In this document: positions 1-8,364 of the stretch, piece by piece
Position numbering within the stretch: position 1 is the first letter of the stretch
How the letters are laid out: each line of letters starts with the position of its first letter
Assembly (NCBI GenBank): GCA_028287035.1
Contig: JAQBQL010000111.1
Location: 1-64,000 of the forward strand
Direction: 5' to 3'
Source of the DNA: Labilithrix sp.
Lineage (GTDB): Bacteria; Myxococcota; Polyangia; Polyangiales; Polyangiaceae
Length of the DNA stretch: 64,000 bases
Position numbers and translations under genes: made by a program
The notes under the pieces: model-generated
The model's database searches: none
What the model saw: only the letters and a program-made list of their open reading frames with translations
What the model was told of the DNA's origin: nothing

Positions 1-581
1 CGACCTCCGACCCGGCCGCGGCGGGCGCGGCAGGCGCGGCAGGCGCTCCGGCGACCACCGGCGAGGCAGTCGCCGACAACACGCCCGCGCCTCCGGGAAC
101 CGGAAACGCCACGGGCAAGGCGGCGGCCGTCACCGGCGCAGCCCCCAAGACGAACACGCCGGCGCACGACTCGACGCCGGCTCCTGCGCACACGGCGGCG
201 GCCGCTCCGGCGGCTCCGGCGGCCCCCGAGGCGCCGAAGGACTTCGGTAGCGCGCTCGCGGCAGCTGCCGGCAAGCCGAAGGACACGGCGGCTGCGGCTC
301 CCGCGGCGGGCGGCTCGGCGCCCTTCGATCGCGGCGCGGCTTCGGCGGCGATCGGCGCGGTCAACGTCCAGTCGTGCAAGAAGGCGGACGGCCCCACCGG
401 CTCTGGCCACGTGAAGATCACGTTCGGTCCGGACGGCTCGGTGAAGTCGGCGGAGATCGACAGCGGCCCGTTCGCGGGCACGCCGGTCGGCGGCTGCATC
501 GTCGGCAAGTACCGCGGTCCCCACGTCCCGCCGTTCAGCGGCGGAGCGATCACGGTCGGCAAGAGCTTCTCGATCAACTGA
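1..581 (+). CDS. C-terminal part of an AgmX/PglI-type protein (5' end outside window)
   Basis: The reading frame is open from the window edge to TGA at 579-581, giving about 192 residues without an N-terminus. The first ~105 residues are an Ala/Pro/Thr/Gly linker. They are followed by a compact domain with one Cys near its start, a GSGHVKITFGPDGSVKSAEI stretch, then PFAGTPVGGCI and a final strand pattern. This matches the TonB-like C-terminal domain annotated in myxobacteria as AgmX/PglI C-terminal, often placed after a zinc-ribbon, GYF or kinase N-terminus. The same domain type recurs at 41470-42021 and, less clearly, at the end of the kinase at 35092-37002. The missing N-terminus prevents assigning a specific role; gliding motility or an envelope function is only a family-based guess. 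Confidence 0.75.
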   Translation, partial: TSDPAAAGAAGAAGAPATTGEAVADNTPAPPGTGNATGKAAAVTGAAPKTNTPAHDSTPAPAHTAAAAPAAPAAPEAPKDFGSALAAAAGKPKDTAAAAPAAGGSAPFDRGAASAAIGAVNVQSCKKADGPTGSGHVKITFGPDGSVKSAEIDSGPFAGTPVGGCIVGKYRGPHVPPFSGGAITVGKSFSIN

Positions 582-621
582 GCGCTCCTACGGGGCGCCG
601 CGACCACCGAGGGAACACGCG

Positions 622-759
622 ATGTCGGGTCTCGGTGTCGCGATGGGGATCTTCGCGGGCTTCCTCCTGGGAGTCCGCGTCGGTCTCGCGCTCGCCCGCC
701 GCGAGGCCGCCACGCGTCGGATCACGGTGAAGCGCCGAGACGCCGCTCGTCGAGAGTGA
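622..759 (+). CDS. Small single-pass membrane protein, 45 aa
   Basis: ATG is preceded by GAGGGA about 8 bases upstream, a fair ribosome binding site. Residues 3-25 form one Gly/Ala-rich hydrophobic helix, followed by an Arg/Lys-rich tail of about 20 residues, so an N-out/C-in orientation is expected by the positive-inside rule. The stop TGA at 757-759 overlaps a possible GTG start (756) of the next gene, which suggests translational coupling. No family is recognised. It could be a spurious short frame, but spacing, RBS and overlap favour a real gene. Confidence 0.45.
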   Translation: MSGLGVAMGIFAGFLLGVRVGLALARREAATRRITVKRRDAARRE

Positions 760-764
760 CGCCG

Positions 765-1976
765 ATGCGAGGGGCTCTGCTCGGGACGCTCCTCGTCTGC
801 GGCTGCACTCGCGCCGCGCGCGTGGACCCGCCGCGGGCCCCTGCCCGTGCTCCAGCGCCCGAGGCTCCCGCTCCCGCGGCCGACGACGGGTGGGCGCTCG
901 AGACGCGCACCCCCGCCCTGCCCGCCGACGAGCAGACGCGTGACGCACGCGAGGGCGAGCTCGCGGAGGCGTGCGGCGGCGAGGACGCGGCGCTCACCCA
1001 CGTCGCGCGGGCCATCGCCGAGGCACGCGCGCGCGGCCAGGCGGCGCCGGAGGTGGACGCGCTCGTCGCGATCCTGCGGCGCGTCGGTGATCCGCACGTG
1101 CGGCCGCGGCTCGTCATCGCCAGCGGGCGAGCCCCGGTCGACGTGGCGAAGGTGAGGGCGCAGCTCGCGGACCGGTCGGCGGAGCCATCACGGTGCGGCG
1201 CCGCCCTCGCGAGCGCGGGCGCCGGGACCGAGATCCTCGTCGTGCTCCGCACCGATGCGCTGGCCGACCTCGCCCCGGTACCGACGCACGCGCGCACCGG
1301 CGAGTGGCTCACGCTGGAGGCCCGGCTGAAGGTGCCGGCCCGCTCGGCCAAGCTCGTCGTCCTCGGGCCACGCGGCGCGCCGCGGACCTTTCCGACGTCG
1401 CTCGACCCGGCCACCGGAGTCGTGCGGGCTCGGTTCGTCCTCGATCAGCCCGGCGCGTTCAGCGCGCAGCTGCTCGCCGACGTCGGGACGGGCCCGCGAC
1501 CGCTCCTCGAGGCGAGCGTCTTCGCCGACGTCTCGCCTGCCCCGCCCGGCGAGGACCCGCCGGCACCGGGCGAGGAGGCGGGAAGCGGAGCCCCCGAGGA
1601 CGAAGCGCTCCTTCGCATGCTCCTCGCCCTGCGCACCGAGGAAGGCGTGCCGTCACTCGCGCGGATGCCGGCCCTCGACGCGCTCGCCCGCGCCCATGCG
1701 GAGCGGATGCGTGAGCGCCACGAGGTCGCGCACGACCTCGGATCCGGCGATTTCCTCGCACGCTTCGAGGCCGCCGCCCCCTTCCCGGCCCGTGCGGTCG
1801 GCGAGAACGTCGCCCACGCGAGCTCGGTGCGCCTCGCCCATCGGGCCCTGCACGCGAGCGCCTCGCACCGGCTCAACCTGCTGCGTGCAGATTACACGCA
1901 CGTCGGCATCGGCGTGACGCACGCCGCCGACGGCTCCGTGTACGTGTGCGAGACGTTCGCCTCGGCGACGCGCTGA
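765..1976 (+). CDS. Lipoprotein with C-terminal CAP/SCP (YkwD-like) domain
   Basis: The product is 403 residues from ATG 765. A GTG at 756 in the same frame is an alternative start. The N-terminus has a short hydrophobic stretch ending in LLVCGC, a plausible lipobox. Residues ~45-260 form a domain I do not recognise, with Cys residues and beta-rich segments. After a Pro/Glu-rich linker, residues ~280-400 look like a CAP domain (PF00188): an early conserved His in ARAHAERM, GENVAHASS with the conserved Glu, a second His in ASASHRLNLL, and YTHVGIGV before the final strand. Bacterial CAP proteins are exported; their biochemical function is mostly unknown. Its stop lies 49 bp from that of the convergent OmpA gene. 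Confidence 0.75.
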   Translation: MRGALLGTLLVCGCTRAARVDPPRAPARAPAPEAPAPAADDGWALETRTPALPADEQTRDAREGELAEACGGEDAALTHVARAIAEARARGQAAPEVDALVAILRRVGDPHVRPRLVIASGRAPVDVAKVRAQLADRSAEPSRCGAALASAGAGTEILVVLRTDALADLAPVPTHARTGEWLTLEARLKVPARSAKLVVLGPRGAPRTFPTSLDPATGVVRARFVLDQPGAFSAQLLADVGTGPRPLLEASVFADVSPAPPGEDPPAPGEEAGSGAPEDEALLRMLLALRTEEGVPSLARMPALDALARAHAERMRERHEVAHDLGSGDFLARFEAAAPFPARAVGENVAHASSVRLAHRALHASASHRLNLLRADYTHVGIGVTHAADGSVYVCETFASATR

Positions 1977-1994
1977 AAGACCCGAGGACCTGGA

Positions 1995-2019
1995 GGGCGG
2001 CGGGGAACACCCGCCACCC
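1995..2019. terminator. Candidate bidirectional hairpin between convergent genes
   Basis: GGCGGG (1999-2004) pairs with CCCGCC (2010-2015) around a GAACA loop. Beyond one C/A mismatch, GGG (1995-1997) pairs with CCC (2017-2019). It sits between the stops at 1976 and 2026. There is no T-run, so intrinsic termination is only plausible. Confidence 0.45.
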
Positions 2020-2025
2020 CTCCCG

Positions 2026-3813
2026 TCAGTTCTTCCTCACCGCGTTCGAGTCTTCCTCGTCGACGATCTTGAACTCGACGCGCCGGTTCGCGGCGCGGCC
2101 TGCATCGGTGTCGTTCGGCTCGATCGGGCGCTCCAGACCGTAGCCGTGCGACTCGAGGCGCGTCTGCTCGACGCCCTTGCCGACGAGCCAGCTCATGACG
2201 GAGGCCGCGCGGTCGCCCGACAGCTTCTTGTTCATCTCGGCCGCGCCGCGGTTGTCGGTGTGACCATCGATGCTCATGCGCTTGATGCCCTTGTTGGCCT
2301 TCAGCAGCATCGCGATCTCGTTCAGCATCGGGAAGCTCTCCGGCAGGATCGTCGCCGACCCGGTCGCGAAGTGCACCTGCTGCATGATGCGGACGACGTT
2401 GCCCTCGACCTTGATGAAGCTCGGGCAGCCGTTCTTCTTCGGGTCGGTGCTCCGCTGGCCGGGCTCCTTCGGGCACGCGTCCTGGACGTCGGGGATGCCG
2501 TCCTGGTCGGCGTCGTCCTCGGGGCAGCCGTCGCCGTCGTCGATGCCGTCCTTGTCCTCGGGGACGTCCGGGCACTTGTCGTACTGGTCGGGGATGCCGT
2601 CGCCGTCCTTGTCGGGCGGCATCGGGCAGCCGTCGTTCGGGTCGTTGCCGAGGTGGTCCTCGGCCTCGTCCGGGCACGCGTCGATGTCGTCGGGCACGCC
2701 GTCGTGGTCGCGATCGGAGATGTGCGCCTCGCGCCAGCGGGCGCGCTGCTCGGCGCGGCGCTCGGGCGACTTGGGGTCGGTGTCGAGGATCGGCACGTAC
2801 GCGCCGAGCATGGCGATGAGGCGCAGGTCGGGCGCGCCGTAGGCGTTGACGCCGAGGCGCGTGCCGCCGCCGAAGCCGGCCCACCAGTGGTCGGCGGGAC
2901 CGAACTTCATCCGGCCCTCCACGTTCCATTCGATCGGGGTGTTCTCCTTGCGGAAGAACGTGTGACCGATGAAGTCGTTGTCGGGCTGGCCGCCGGTCGA
3001 GCCGAAGATCGAGGCGCCGACGCGGTACTTGCCGTCCTTCAGCGGGACGAAGCCGCCGACGCCCCAGCGGATCTCGTTTCCGATGCCGAGACCCGAGTCG
3101 TTCGCCGGGTCGTTGATGATGTGTTCCTTGCGGAAGTGGTAGCCGAGGTTCGCGACCAGGGTGACGAACTTCACCTGGCGCTCACCCGTGACCATCAGCA
3201 GGGCGCCGGCGCCGTTGTCGCTCCCGAGATCGGTCTTCGTGCCGGTCGGCCCGAACACCGAGATCTGCGCGCCGAAGGCCGACTTGCGGTCCTCGCTGCG
3301 GAAGAGCGTGCCGCGGAGATCGACGCGGAGGTCGCCGGCCGTCGGACCGCCGGTCGTGATCGGCGTGGTGCCGTTCTGCCCGGGCCCCTGGATGTTGCCG
3401 GTGCCGTAGTTCGGGTTGGCGCCGTCCTGGACGGGTGACCACGGGAACGAGAGAGCGAGCGTCACGCGCTCGAGGATCTGGAATCCGACGTTGCCGTAGA
3501 CGGTCAGCGCATCCTGGACGACCGCGGTGCGGTCGGTGCGCGCGAGGACGGCCGTGTCCTGCGTCACGTTACGGACCTTGAGGGGCCGCAGCTGGTAGCC
3601 GAGGGCGAGCTGGCCGAAGAAGATGTTGCGCGGGTTGTTCTGGGGCCGGAACAGCGTGATGCCGTCCTCGGGGCCGCCGGGGACCTCGAGGCGGTCCAGG
3701 TGGAACGTCTTCGTTTGTGCCGCCGCGTCACGAGGAGCGGCAGACGAACCAGCGAACGCCGCCGTGGCCAGCGCAGCGCCAAGCAAGGAGCGGCGGATCT
3801 TCTTGGTGGTCAT
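2026..3813 (-). CDS. OmpA-family outer membrane protein with thrombospondin type 3 repeats
   Basis: The product is 595 residues. A signal peptide runs to about residue 32 (hydrophobic core ALATAAFAGSS, then AAAQ). Residues ~40-350 have alternating aromatic/hydrophobic strands of a beta-barrel. Residues ~366-464 hold thrombospondin-3-like calcium-binding repeats (SDRDHDGVPDDIDACPDE, DKDGDGIPDQYDKCPD, DADQDGIPDVQDACPKE) with paired Cys. The C-terminus, ~470-585, is an OmpA peptidoglycan-binding domain with IDGHTDNRGAAEMN and a late RAANRRVEF, containing the expected Asp and Arg contacts. It should anchor the outer membrane to peptidoglycan while the barrel sits in the outer membrane. It is transcribed divergently from rpmH. 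The last residues, rich in Glu/Asp, extend slightly beyond the usual OmpA end. Confidence 0.9.
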   Translation of the reverse strand: MTTKKIRRSLLGAALATAAFAGSSAAPRDAAAQTKTFHLDRLEVPGGPEDGITLFRPQNNPRNIFFGQLALGYQLRPLKVRNVTQDTAVLARTDRTAVVQDALTVYGNVGFQILERVTLALSFPWSPVQDGANPNYGTGNIQGPGQNGTTPITTGGPTAGDLRVDLRGTLFRSEDRKSAFGAQISVFGPTGTKTDLGSDNGAGALLMVTGERQVKFVTLVANLGYHFRKEHIINDPANDSGLGIGNEIRWGVGGFVPLKDGKYRVGASIFGSTGGQPDNDFIGHTFFRKENTPIEWNVEGRMKFGPADHWWAGFGGGTRLGVNAYGAPDLRLIAMLGAYVPILDTDPKSPERRAEQRARWREAHISDRDHDGVPDDIDACPDEAEDHLGNDPNDGCPMPPDKDGDGIPDQYDKCPDVPEDKDGIDDGDGCPEDDADQDGIPDVQDACPKEPGQRSTDPKKNGCPSFIKVEGNVVRIMQQVHFATGSATILPESFPMLNEIAMLLKANKGIKRMSIDGHTDNRGAAEMNKKLSGDRAASVMSWLVGKGVEQTRLESHGYGLERPIEPNDTDAGRAANRRVEFKIVDEEDSNAVRKN

Positions 3814-3951
3814 TTTCCGGAGCTATTCCGGGGCGCGAGGGCGCCCGAATGCGGGCCCAGCCTAACCCGCCTGCTCGTGCTATCGCGAGAAAAAGGCGGT
3901 CTGTCCCGGGCGGCTCGCGAGCGGTTCGCGGCGGTGCTCCGCGCCTGACGC

Positions 3952-3980
3952 TTGACTCCATGCGGGGACGGTGCTTTTTT
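3952..3980 (+). promoter_or_regulatory. Candidate sigma-70-type promoter of the rpmH operon
   Basis: TTGACT (3952-3957) is a near-consensus -35 element. A 17-base spacer leads to a T6 run (3975-3980) in the -10 position, about 30 bases before the rpmH ATG. The -35 is good but the -10 is poor. No DnaA-box-like TTATCCACA was seen in the 196-bp gap, so there is no sign of an origin here. Confidence 0.4.
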
Positions 3981-4009
3981 CCGCGCCCCACTTTCCGGGA
4001 AACAGAGTC

Positions 4010-4168
4010 ATGGCAAAGCCGAAGCGACCTTTTCAGCCCCACAACACGCGCCGCCTGCGCACCCACGGTTTCCGCGCTCGCATGTCGACGAAGGGTGGGG
4101 CCAAGGTCCTCGCGAACCGCCGCCGCAAGGGCCGCGCGCGCCTGACGGTCTCCATCTACGAGAAGTAG
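4010..4168 (+). CDS. rpmH: 50S ribosomal protein L34
   Basis: The product is 52 residues, starting [20 protein letters not shown] and continuing with the family pattern [22 protein letters not shown]. The ATG at 4010 was chosen because it gives the normal family length; an in-frame upstream GTG at 3971 would add 13 unrelated residues. L34 is a basic structural protein of the large ribosomal subunit. It heads the conserved rpmH-rnpA-yidD-yidC-khpB cluster, with rnpA starting 6 bases after its stop. Confidence 0.97.
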   Translation: MAKPKRPFQPHNTRRLRTHGFRARMSTKGGAKVLANRRRKGRARLTVSIYEK

Positions 4169-4173
4169 GCCGG

Positions 4174-4671
4174 TTGACGGACGGGAGCTCGCGTCCCGCC
4201 TCGCATCCTTCGCCACCGTCCCGAGGCTTCGGCTTCGGGCCGGAGCGGCGCATCAAGCGTCGCGCGGATTTCCTGCGCGTGCAGGCCGTCGGCCAGCGCG
4301 CGATGTGTCCGCATTTCGTGCTGCTCGTGGCGCCGTCAGCCTTCCCCGGGACAGGCGCGGGCGAGGGCTCCACGCGCTCCGCCCGCCTCGGCCTCGTGGT
4401 CACGAAGAAGATCGGGAGCTCTCCGATGCGCAGCCGCGTGAAGCGCCTGTGTCGCGAGTGCTTTCGCCTGTGGCCGGACCTCGTGCCGGACGGGATCGAT
4501 CTCGTGGTGATCGCGCGCGACGGAGCGGCCGAGCTCGGCCTCGCCCAGGTGCGGAGCGAGTGGGAGCGGGCGCGCCCCACGCTGCTCCGGCGCTGCGCGG
4601 CCGTGCTCGATCCGAGCGCGCCGCCCGTCGCGGCATCGCCCCGGCCGTCCCGCGGTGAAAAGGCGCGATGA
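4174..4671 (+). CDS. rnpA: Ribonuclease P protein component
   Basis: About 165 residues. The protein binds the RNase P RNA and helps it remove 5' leaders from pre-tRNAs. Family signs are [17 protein letters not shown] near the N-terminus, [20 protein letters not shown] (the RNR-type RNA-binding motif) and the following [11 protein letters not shown]. There is no ATG or GTG at a sensible position. TTG at 4174, five bases after the rpmH stop, is the best start and gives a short Ser/Pro-rich leader before the conserved region. The stop overlaps the yidD start by 4 bases (ATGA). The C-terminal ~20 residues are Pro/Ala-rich and probably disordered. Confidence 0.92.
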   Translation: MTDGSSRPASHPSPPSRGFGFGPERRIKRRADFLRVQAVGQRAMCPHFVLLVAPSAFPGTGAGEGSTRSARLGLVVTKKIGSSPMRSRVKRLCRECFRLWPDLVPDGIDLVVIARDGAAELGLAQVRSEWERARPTLLRRCAAVLDPSAPPVAASPRPSRGEKAR

Positions 4672-4970
4672 GCCTGGCGCCCCTCGCGGTGCAGCCTCAT
4701 GTTCCGGCCGCGATGGACTCGCGCACATCGCGCCTCGCCGGCGGGCTCATCGCCCTCGTCCGCGTCTACCAGTGGCTACTGTCGCCGCTGCTCGGACGCG
4801 TGTGCCGGTTCGAGCCGTCGTGCTCGCGTTACGCGGTCGCGTGTCTGGAGCAGCACGGCGCTGCTCGGGGCAGCTTGCTTTCGGTCAAGCGCCTGTGTAA
4901 GTGCCACCCGTTTCACCCTGGCGGTTACGACCCGCCGCCCGCTCTCCCGAGCGTGGAACCCCGTCCCTGA
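4668..4970 (+). CDS. yidD: Membrane protein insertion efficiency factor YidD
   Basis: 100 residues, starting at an ATG that overlaps the rnpA stop. The family core is clear: [20 protein letters not shown], then [19 protein letters not shown], and [15 protein letters not shown] at the end, with the conserved Cys residues and the HPGGYDP signature. YidD is a small membrane-associated protein that assists the YidC/Sec insertion pathway. Its usual place between rnpA and yidC is kept; yidC begins 9 bases downstream. Confidence 0.95.
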   Translation: MSLAPLAVQPHVPAAMDSRTSRLAGGLIALVRVYQWLLSPLLGRVCRFEPSCSRYAVACLEQHGAARGSLLSVKRLCKCHPFHPGGYDPPPALPSVEPRP

Positions 4971-4979
4971 AAGCACCGA

Positions 4980-6746
4980 ATGGATCGAAGCAGTGTCCTG
5001 CGCTGGGGTGTGATCGCGGCGGCGATCATCCTCTTCTGGAAGTTCGGTATGCCCCTCATCACGGGGTCGAACGACAAGCCGCAGTCCGCGGCGCTGGCCG
5101 ACGTGCGCTACGCGTACGCCCCGGATTTCCAGCCCGATCTCGTCGATGCGCCGGCGCAGCCCGGTGTCCCGAACGCGAAGCCCGACGAGGGCGAGATCTG
5201 CACGCTCAAGGGCGAGCGGTACGAGGCGGTGACCTCGTCGCGCGGCGCAGCCATCGTGCACATGCACGCGACGGACAAGCAGTACGCCGAGTTTGACATG
5301 TCGAGCACGCCGGACCACGAGCGCTGGCGATCGCTGCGCACGTCGTTCCGCGGCGGTGATGCGACGAGCCAGATCAAGTACGACCGCTTCCCGTGGAAGC
5401 TCGTGCCGGGCAGCGACGGCAAGACCTGCCAGTACACGTACGAGGACGCGGACGTCCGCATCGTCAAGACGCTCTCCACGAGCACCCGGCCGTTCGAGGT
5501 CAACGTCGACACGGTCGTCACGAACCTCGCGAACGAGGCGCGCCGCCACCAGCTCACGATCGGGGCCTACGCCTACCGGCTCAACTCGGAGATCAAGGGC
5601 AGCCTCGGTCGCCAGTCGCCGCTCCAGACCGAGCTCTCGTGCGCCGTCGGCAAGGACGTCACGCGCAAGAACAAGGACGACTTCAAGGCCGGCTGGTTCG
5701 GCGTCCCCGGCGTCGACCGCTACGCCGCGATCAACAGCTACTACTTCTCGCAGGCGCTCGTTCCCGAGCCGGGCGAAGGCGCCGTCACGGACGCGCCGAC
5801 GTGCAACCTCCTCGCCGAGGAGTGGAGCGCCGAGAGCGCGGTCTACCACGCCGACCTCGTGTACCCCGCCCGCGAGCTCGCGCCGCACGCGTCCGCGGAC
5901 TACCGGCAGATCGCCTTCTTCGGTCCGAAGGAGCGCGTGGTCCTCGCCCATGCGGTGGGCGGCCGGCCCAAGCTCGGCGACGTCATCAACCTCGGCTTCT
6001 TCGCGCCCGTCGCGACGGTGCTCATCCGGCTGCTGGACGTCATCCACGACCACGTGACGTTCGGCAACTGGGGCCTCGCCATCATCGTGATGACGATCGG
6101 TCTCCGCTCGCTGCTCTTCCCGCTCACCTACAAGTCGATCAAGACGACGATCGCGATGCGTCGCCTCAAGCCCGAGGTCGACGCGGTGAACGCGAAGTTC
6201 GCGGACGACGCCCAGGCCAAGAACCTGGCGATGATGGAGCTGTGGAAGAAGCACGGCGTGAACCCGTTCGGCGGGTGCCTGCCCCAGCTCGTGCAGATGC
6301 CGGTCTGGTTCGCGATGTACACGACGCTCCAGACCGCCACCGAGATGTATCACGAGAAATTCTTGTGGTTCCGCGACCTCTCGGCGCCCGACCAGCTGTT
6401 CGGTCACATCGGCCCGCTCCCGGCGCTCGGTCCCCTTCCCTTCCTGCTGGGGTTCTTCATGATCCTGCAGCAGCGGATCGTCCCGCAGCAGCCCGGCATG
6501 GACCCGATGCAGCAGAAGATGATGACCTGGCTCCTGCCGGGCGTCTTCACGGTCATGATGCTCTTTCTGCCGGCCGCGCTCGGTGTGTACATGCTGACGA
6601 ACAGCATTCTCGGTATCGTGCAGCAGCTCGCGGTCGAGAAGATCGCTCCGCGGGACAAGAACGAGATCGTGGTGACGCAGAAGGGTAGCCCCGCCAAGAA
6701 GGGCGACAAGGGCACGAAGCCGCCGGCGAAGGCCACGGCATCTTGA
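4980..6746 (+). CDS. yidC: Membrane protein insertase YidC
   Basis: 588 residues, the long Gram-negative form. An N-terminal anchor (residues ~8-26) is followed by the large periplasmic beta-rich domain to about residue 330. The Oxa1-type membrane core comes next: the conserved Arg lies in MTIGLRSLLFPLTYKS, followed by MRRLKPEVDAVNAKFADD, then NPFGGCLPQLVQMPVWFAMY and late helices around MMTWLLPGVFTVMMLFLPAA. A Lys-rich tail (KGSPAKKGDKGTK) is typical and may contact ribosomes. It inserts and folds inner-membrane proteins with or without SecYEG. The khpB gene follows 24 bases later. Confidence 0.97.
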   Translation: MDRSSVLRWGVIAAAIILFWKFGMPLITGSNDKPQSAALADVRYAYAPDFQPDLVDAPAQPGVPNAKPDEGEICTLKGERYEAVTSSRGAAIVHMHATDKQYAEFDMSSTPDHERWRSLRTSFRGGDATSQIKYDRFPWKLVPGSDGKTCQYTYEDADVRIVKTLSTSTRPFEVNVDTVVTNLANEARRHQLTIGAYAYRLNSEIKGSLGRQSPLQTELSCAVGKDVTRKNKDDFKAGWFGVPGVDRYAAINSYYFSQALVPEPGEGAVTDAPTCNLLAEEWSAESAVYHADLVYPARELAPHASADYRQIAFFGPKERVVLAHAVGGRPKLGDVINLGFFAPVATVLIRLLDVIHDHVTFGNWGLAIIVMTIGLRSLLFPLTYKSIKTTIAMRRLKPEVDAVNAKFADDAQAKNLAMMELWKKHGVNPFGGCLPQLVQMPVWFAMYTTLQTATEMYHEKFLWFRDLSAPDQLFGHIGPLPALGPLPFLLGFFMILQQRIVPQQPGMDPMQQKMMTWLLPGVFTVMMLFLPAALGVYMLTNSILGIVQQLAVEKIAPRDKNEIVVTQKGSPAKKGDKGTKPPAKATAS

Positions 6747-6770
6747 GAAGGTCCGGAAAGGGAAACGCAC

Positions 6771-7370
6771 GTGCCGACTAGCGATCAGGATAAGAGCGTC
6801 GAGACCGAAGAGAACCTCGCGAGCCGTGAGGCCGAGGGCGACGACGAGGACGACGGTCCGCTCGACCCGCAGGCGGAACGCGCCCTCAACTTCGTCGACA
6901 TGCTCCTCGAGAAGATGGACATGGACGCGGAGGTCACGCTGGCGCCTGACGACGGCGAGGGCTCGGCCGACGAGATCCGGCTCGAGATCGAGGGGCCCGA
7001 CGCGGGCCGCGTCATCGGCAAGCGGGGCAGCGTCCTCGAGGCCATCCAGTACCTGACCACGCGCGTCGCCCACAAGCCGGGCGAGCCGCGCAAGCACATC
7101 GCCGTCGACGCCGAGGGCTACCGCGCGCGCCACGAGGATCAGCTCGCCGACATGGCCCAGAAGCTTGCCCACCGCGTCGCGAAGGAGGGGAAGATCATCA
7201 CCTTCGACCCGATGAGCGCGCGCGATCGCCGCGTCGTTCACATGGCGCTCAAGGAGATCACCGAGGTTCGCACCGAGAGCCACGGCGAGGGCCCGGATCG
7301 CCGCGTCCAGATCATCCCCGTGAAGGCGGTCGCCGCGCGCGAGTCTGCCCCGCAGTCTCGCGAGGACTGA
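6771..7370 (+). CDS. khpB: KH and R3H domain RNA-binding protein KhpB (Jag)
   Basis: 199 residues from GTG 6771. Residues 1-45 are acidic and low in complexity. The KH domain carries GPDAGRVIGKRGSVLEAIQY with the GxxG loop. The R3H domain near the C-terminus has SARDRRVVHMALKEI with the Arg-x3-His signature. The N-terminal Jag domain found in many Firmicute homologues is absent. KhpB binds RNA, and in other bacteria it works with KhpA on cell-envelope gene expression. Position directly after yidC is the classical context. The usual next gene, mnmE, is not present here. Confidence 0.93.
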   Translation: MPTSDQDKSVETEENLASREAEGDDEDDGPLDPQAERALNFVDMLLEKMDMDAEVTLAPDDGEGSADEIRLEIEGPDAGRVIGKRGSVLEAIQYLTTRVAHKPGEPRKHIAVDAEGYRARHEDQLADMAQKLAHRVAKEGKIITFDPMSARDRRVVHMALKEITEVRTESHGEGPDRRVQIIPVKAVAARESAPQSRED

Positions 7371-7387
7371 CGCCCGCGGCCCGCGCG

Positions 7388-8314
7388 GTGACCACCTACC
7401 GGAACCTCGATGGCACCGTGCCCGGACAGGGGCTCGGTGCCATCCTCAAGTGGCAGGTCACCGACCGGCTCGCCGGCCGGCGGCGCCGTGACGACACCCC
7501 GTTCACGACGCCGCGCCGGCAGAACGACGGCTCCCGCCTCCGCGAGCTGTCGCCTCACCTCACGTGGATCGGGCACGCGACCTTCGTCCAGCGCCTCGGC
7601 GGTCAGCTGCTGGCGACGGACCCGATCTGGTCGACGCGCATCCACACCGTGCCGCGCCTCGCCGAGCCGGGCGTCGCGCTCGAGAACGTCCCGAAGCTCG
7701 ACGTGGTCACGGTCTCGCACGCGCACTACGACCACCTGGATCTGCCGACGCTCCTGCGGATCGGGAAAGATGCACTCTACATCGTTCCCGAGAACAATGG
7801 CGACCTGCTGAGGCGGGCCGGGCTCCCCAACGTCGTCGAGCTCGCCTGGTGGCAGTCGCACCAGATCGGCGATCTGAAGGTGACGCTCGTGCCCGCGCAG
7901 CACTGGTCGATGCGCACGCCGTTCGACCGCAACAAGCGGCTGTGGGGCGGCTTCGTGTACGAGGCGCGGGAGGCCACGACGTACCACGCGGGCGACACGG
8001 CGTTCGCGGAGGACGTGTTCCGCGCCATCGCCGAACGTTTCCCGCGGATCGATCACGCGATGCTCCCCATCGGCGCGTACGACCCGGTCTGGTTCATGCG
8101 CGGCCAGCACATGGGCCCGGAGGAGGCGGGGCGCGCCTTCGAGCTGCTGGGGGCGCGCACGTTCGTCGCGATGCACTGGGGCACCTTCAAGCTCACCGAC
8201 GAGCCGCTCGGCGAGCCTCCCGAGCGCATCGGCGCGTGGTGGCGGGACCGGCGCAAGGATCCGTCGCAGCTCTGGATCCAGGATCTCGGCGAGACGCGCC
8301 CGCTCGCGCGCTGA
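7388..8314 (+). CDS. Metallo-beta-lactamase-fold hydrolase, NAPE-PLD/UlaG-like
   Basis: 308 residues from GTG 7388, 17 bases after khpB. The metal-binding motif HAHYDHLDLP is present, with earlier LTWIGHATFVQRLGG and later HWSMRTPFDRNKRLWGGFVY, YHAGDTAF and MHWGTFKLTDEPLGEPP. This order is characteristic of the N-acyl-phosphatidylethanolamine phospholipase D/RomA-like branch of the family. Such enzymes use two zinc ions to hydrolyse phosphodiester or related bonds; the bacterial substrate is generally unknown. No signal peptide is visible, so it is probably cytoplasmic or peripherally membrane-bound. Confidence 0.85.
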   Translation: MTTYRNLDGTVPGQGLGAILKWQVTDRLAGRRRRDDTPFTTPRRQNDGSRLRELSPHLTWIGHATFVQRLGGQLLATDPIWSTRIHTVPRLAEPGVALENVPKLDVVTVSHAHYDHLDLPTLLRIGKDALYIVPENNGDLLRRAGLPNVVELAWWQSHQIGDLKVTLVPAQHWSMRTPFDRNKRLWGGFVYEAREATTYHAGDTAFAEDVFRAIAERFPRIDHAMLPIGAYDPVWFMRGQHMGPEEAGRAFELLGARTFVAMHWGTFKLTDEPLGEPPERIGAWWRDRRKDPSQLWIQDLGETRPLAR

Positions 8315-8364
8315 CGCCCGCCGCTCCGCCGCGTCCTCGGTTACGCTGCGGGCGAGGAGCATCC

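Noticed and set aside
3814..4009. Possible replication origin next to rpmH
   Set aside because: rpmH often lies near dnaA/oriC, but I saw no DnaA-box-like repeats and no dnaA gene.
4776..7283. Long open frame (about 835 codons) on the minus strand opposite yidC and khpB
   Set aside because: Arg/His-rich shadow of GC-biased coding DNA, with no start context or protein-like composition; yidC is certain on the plus strand.
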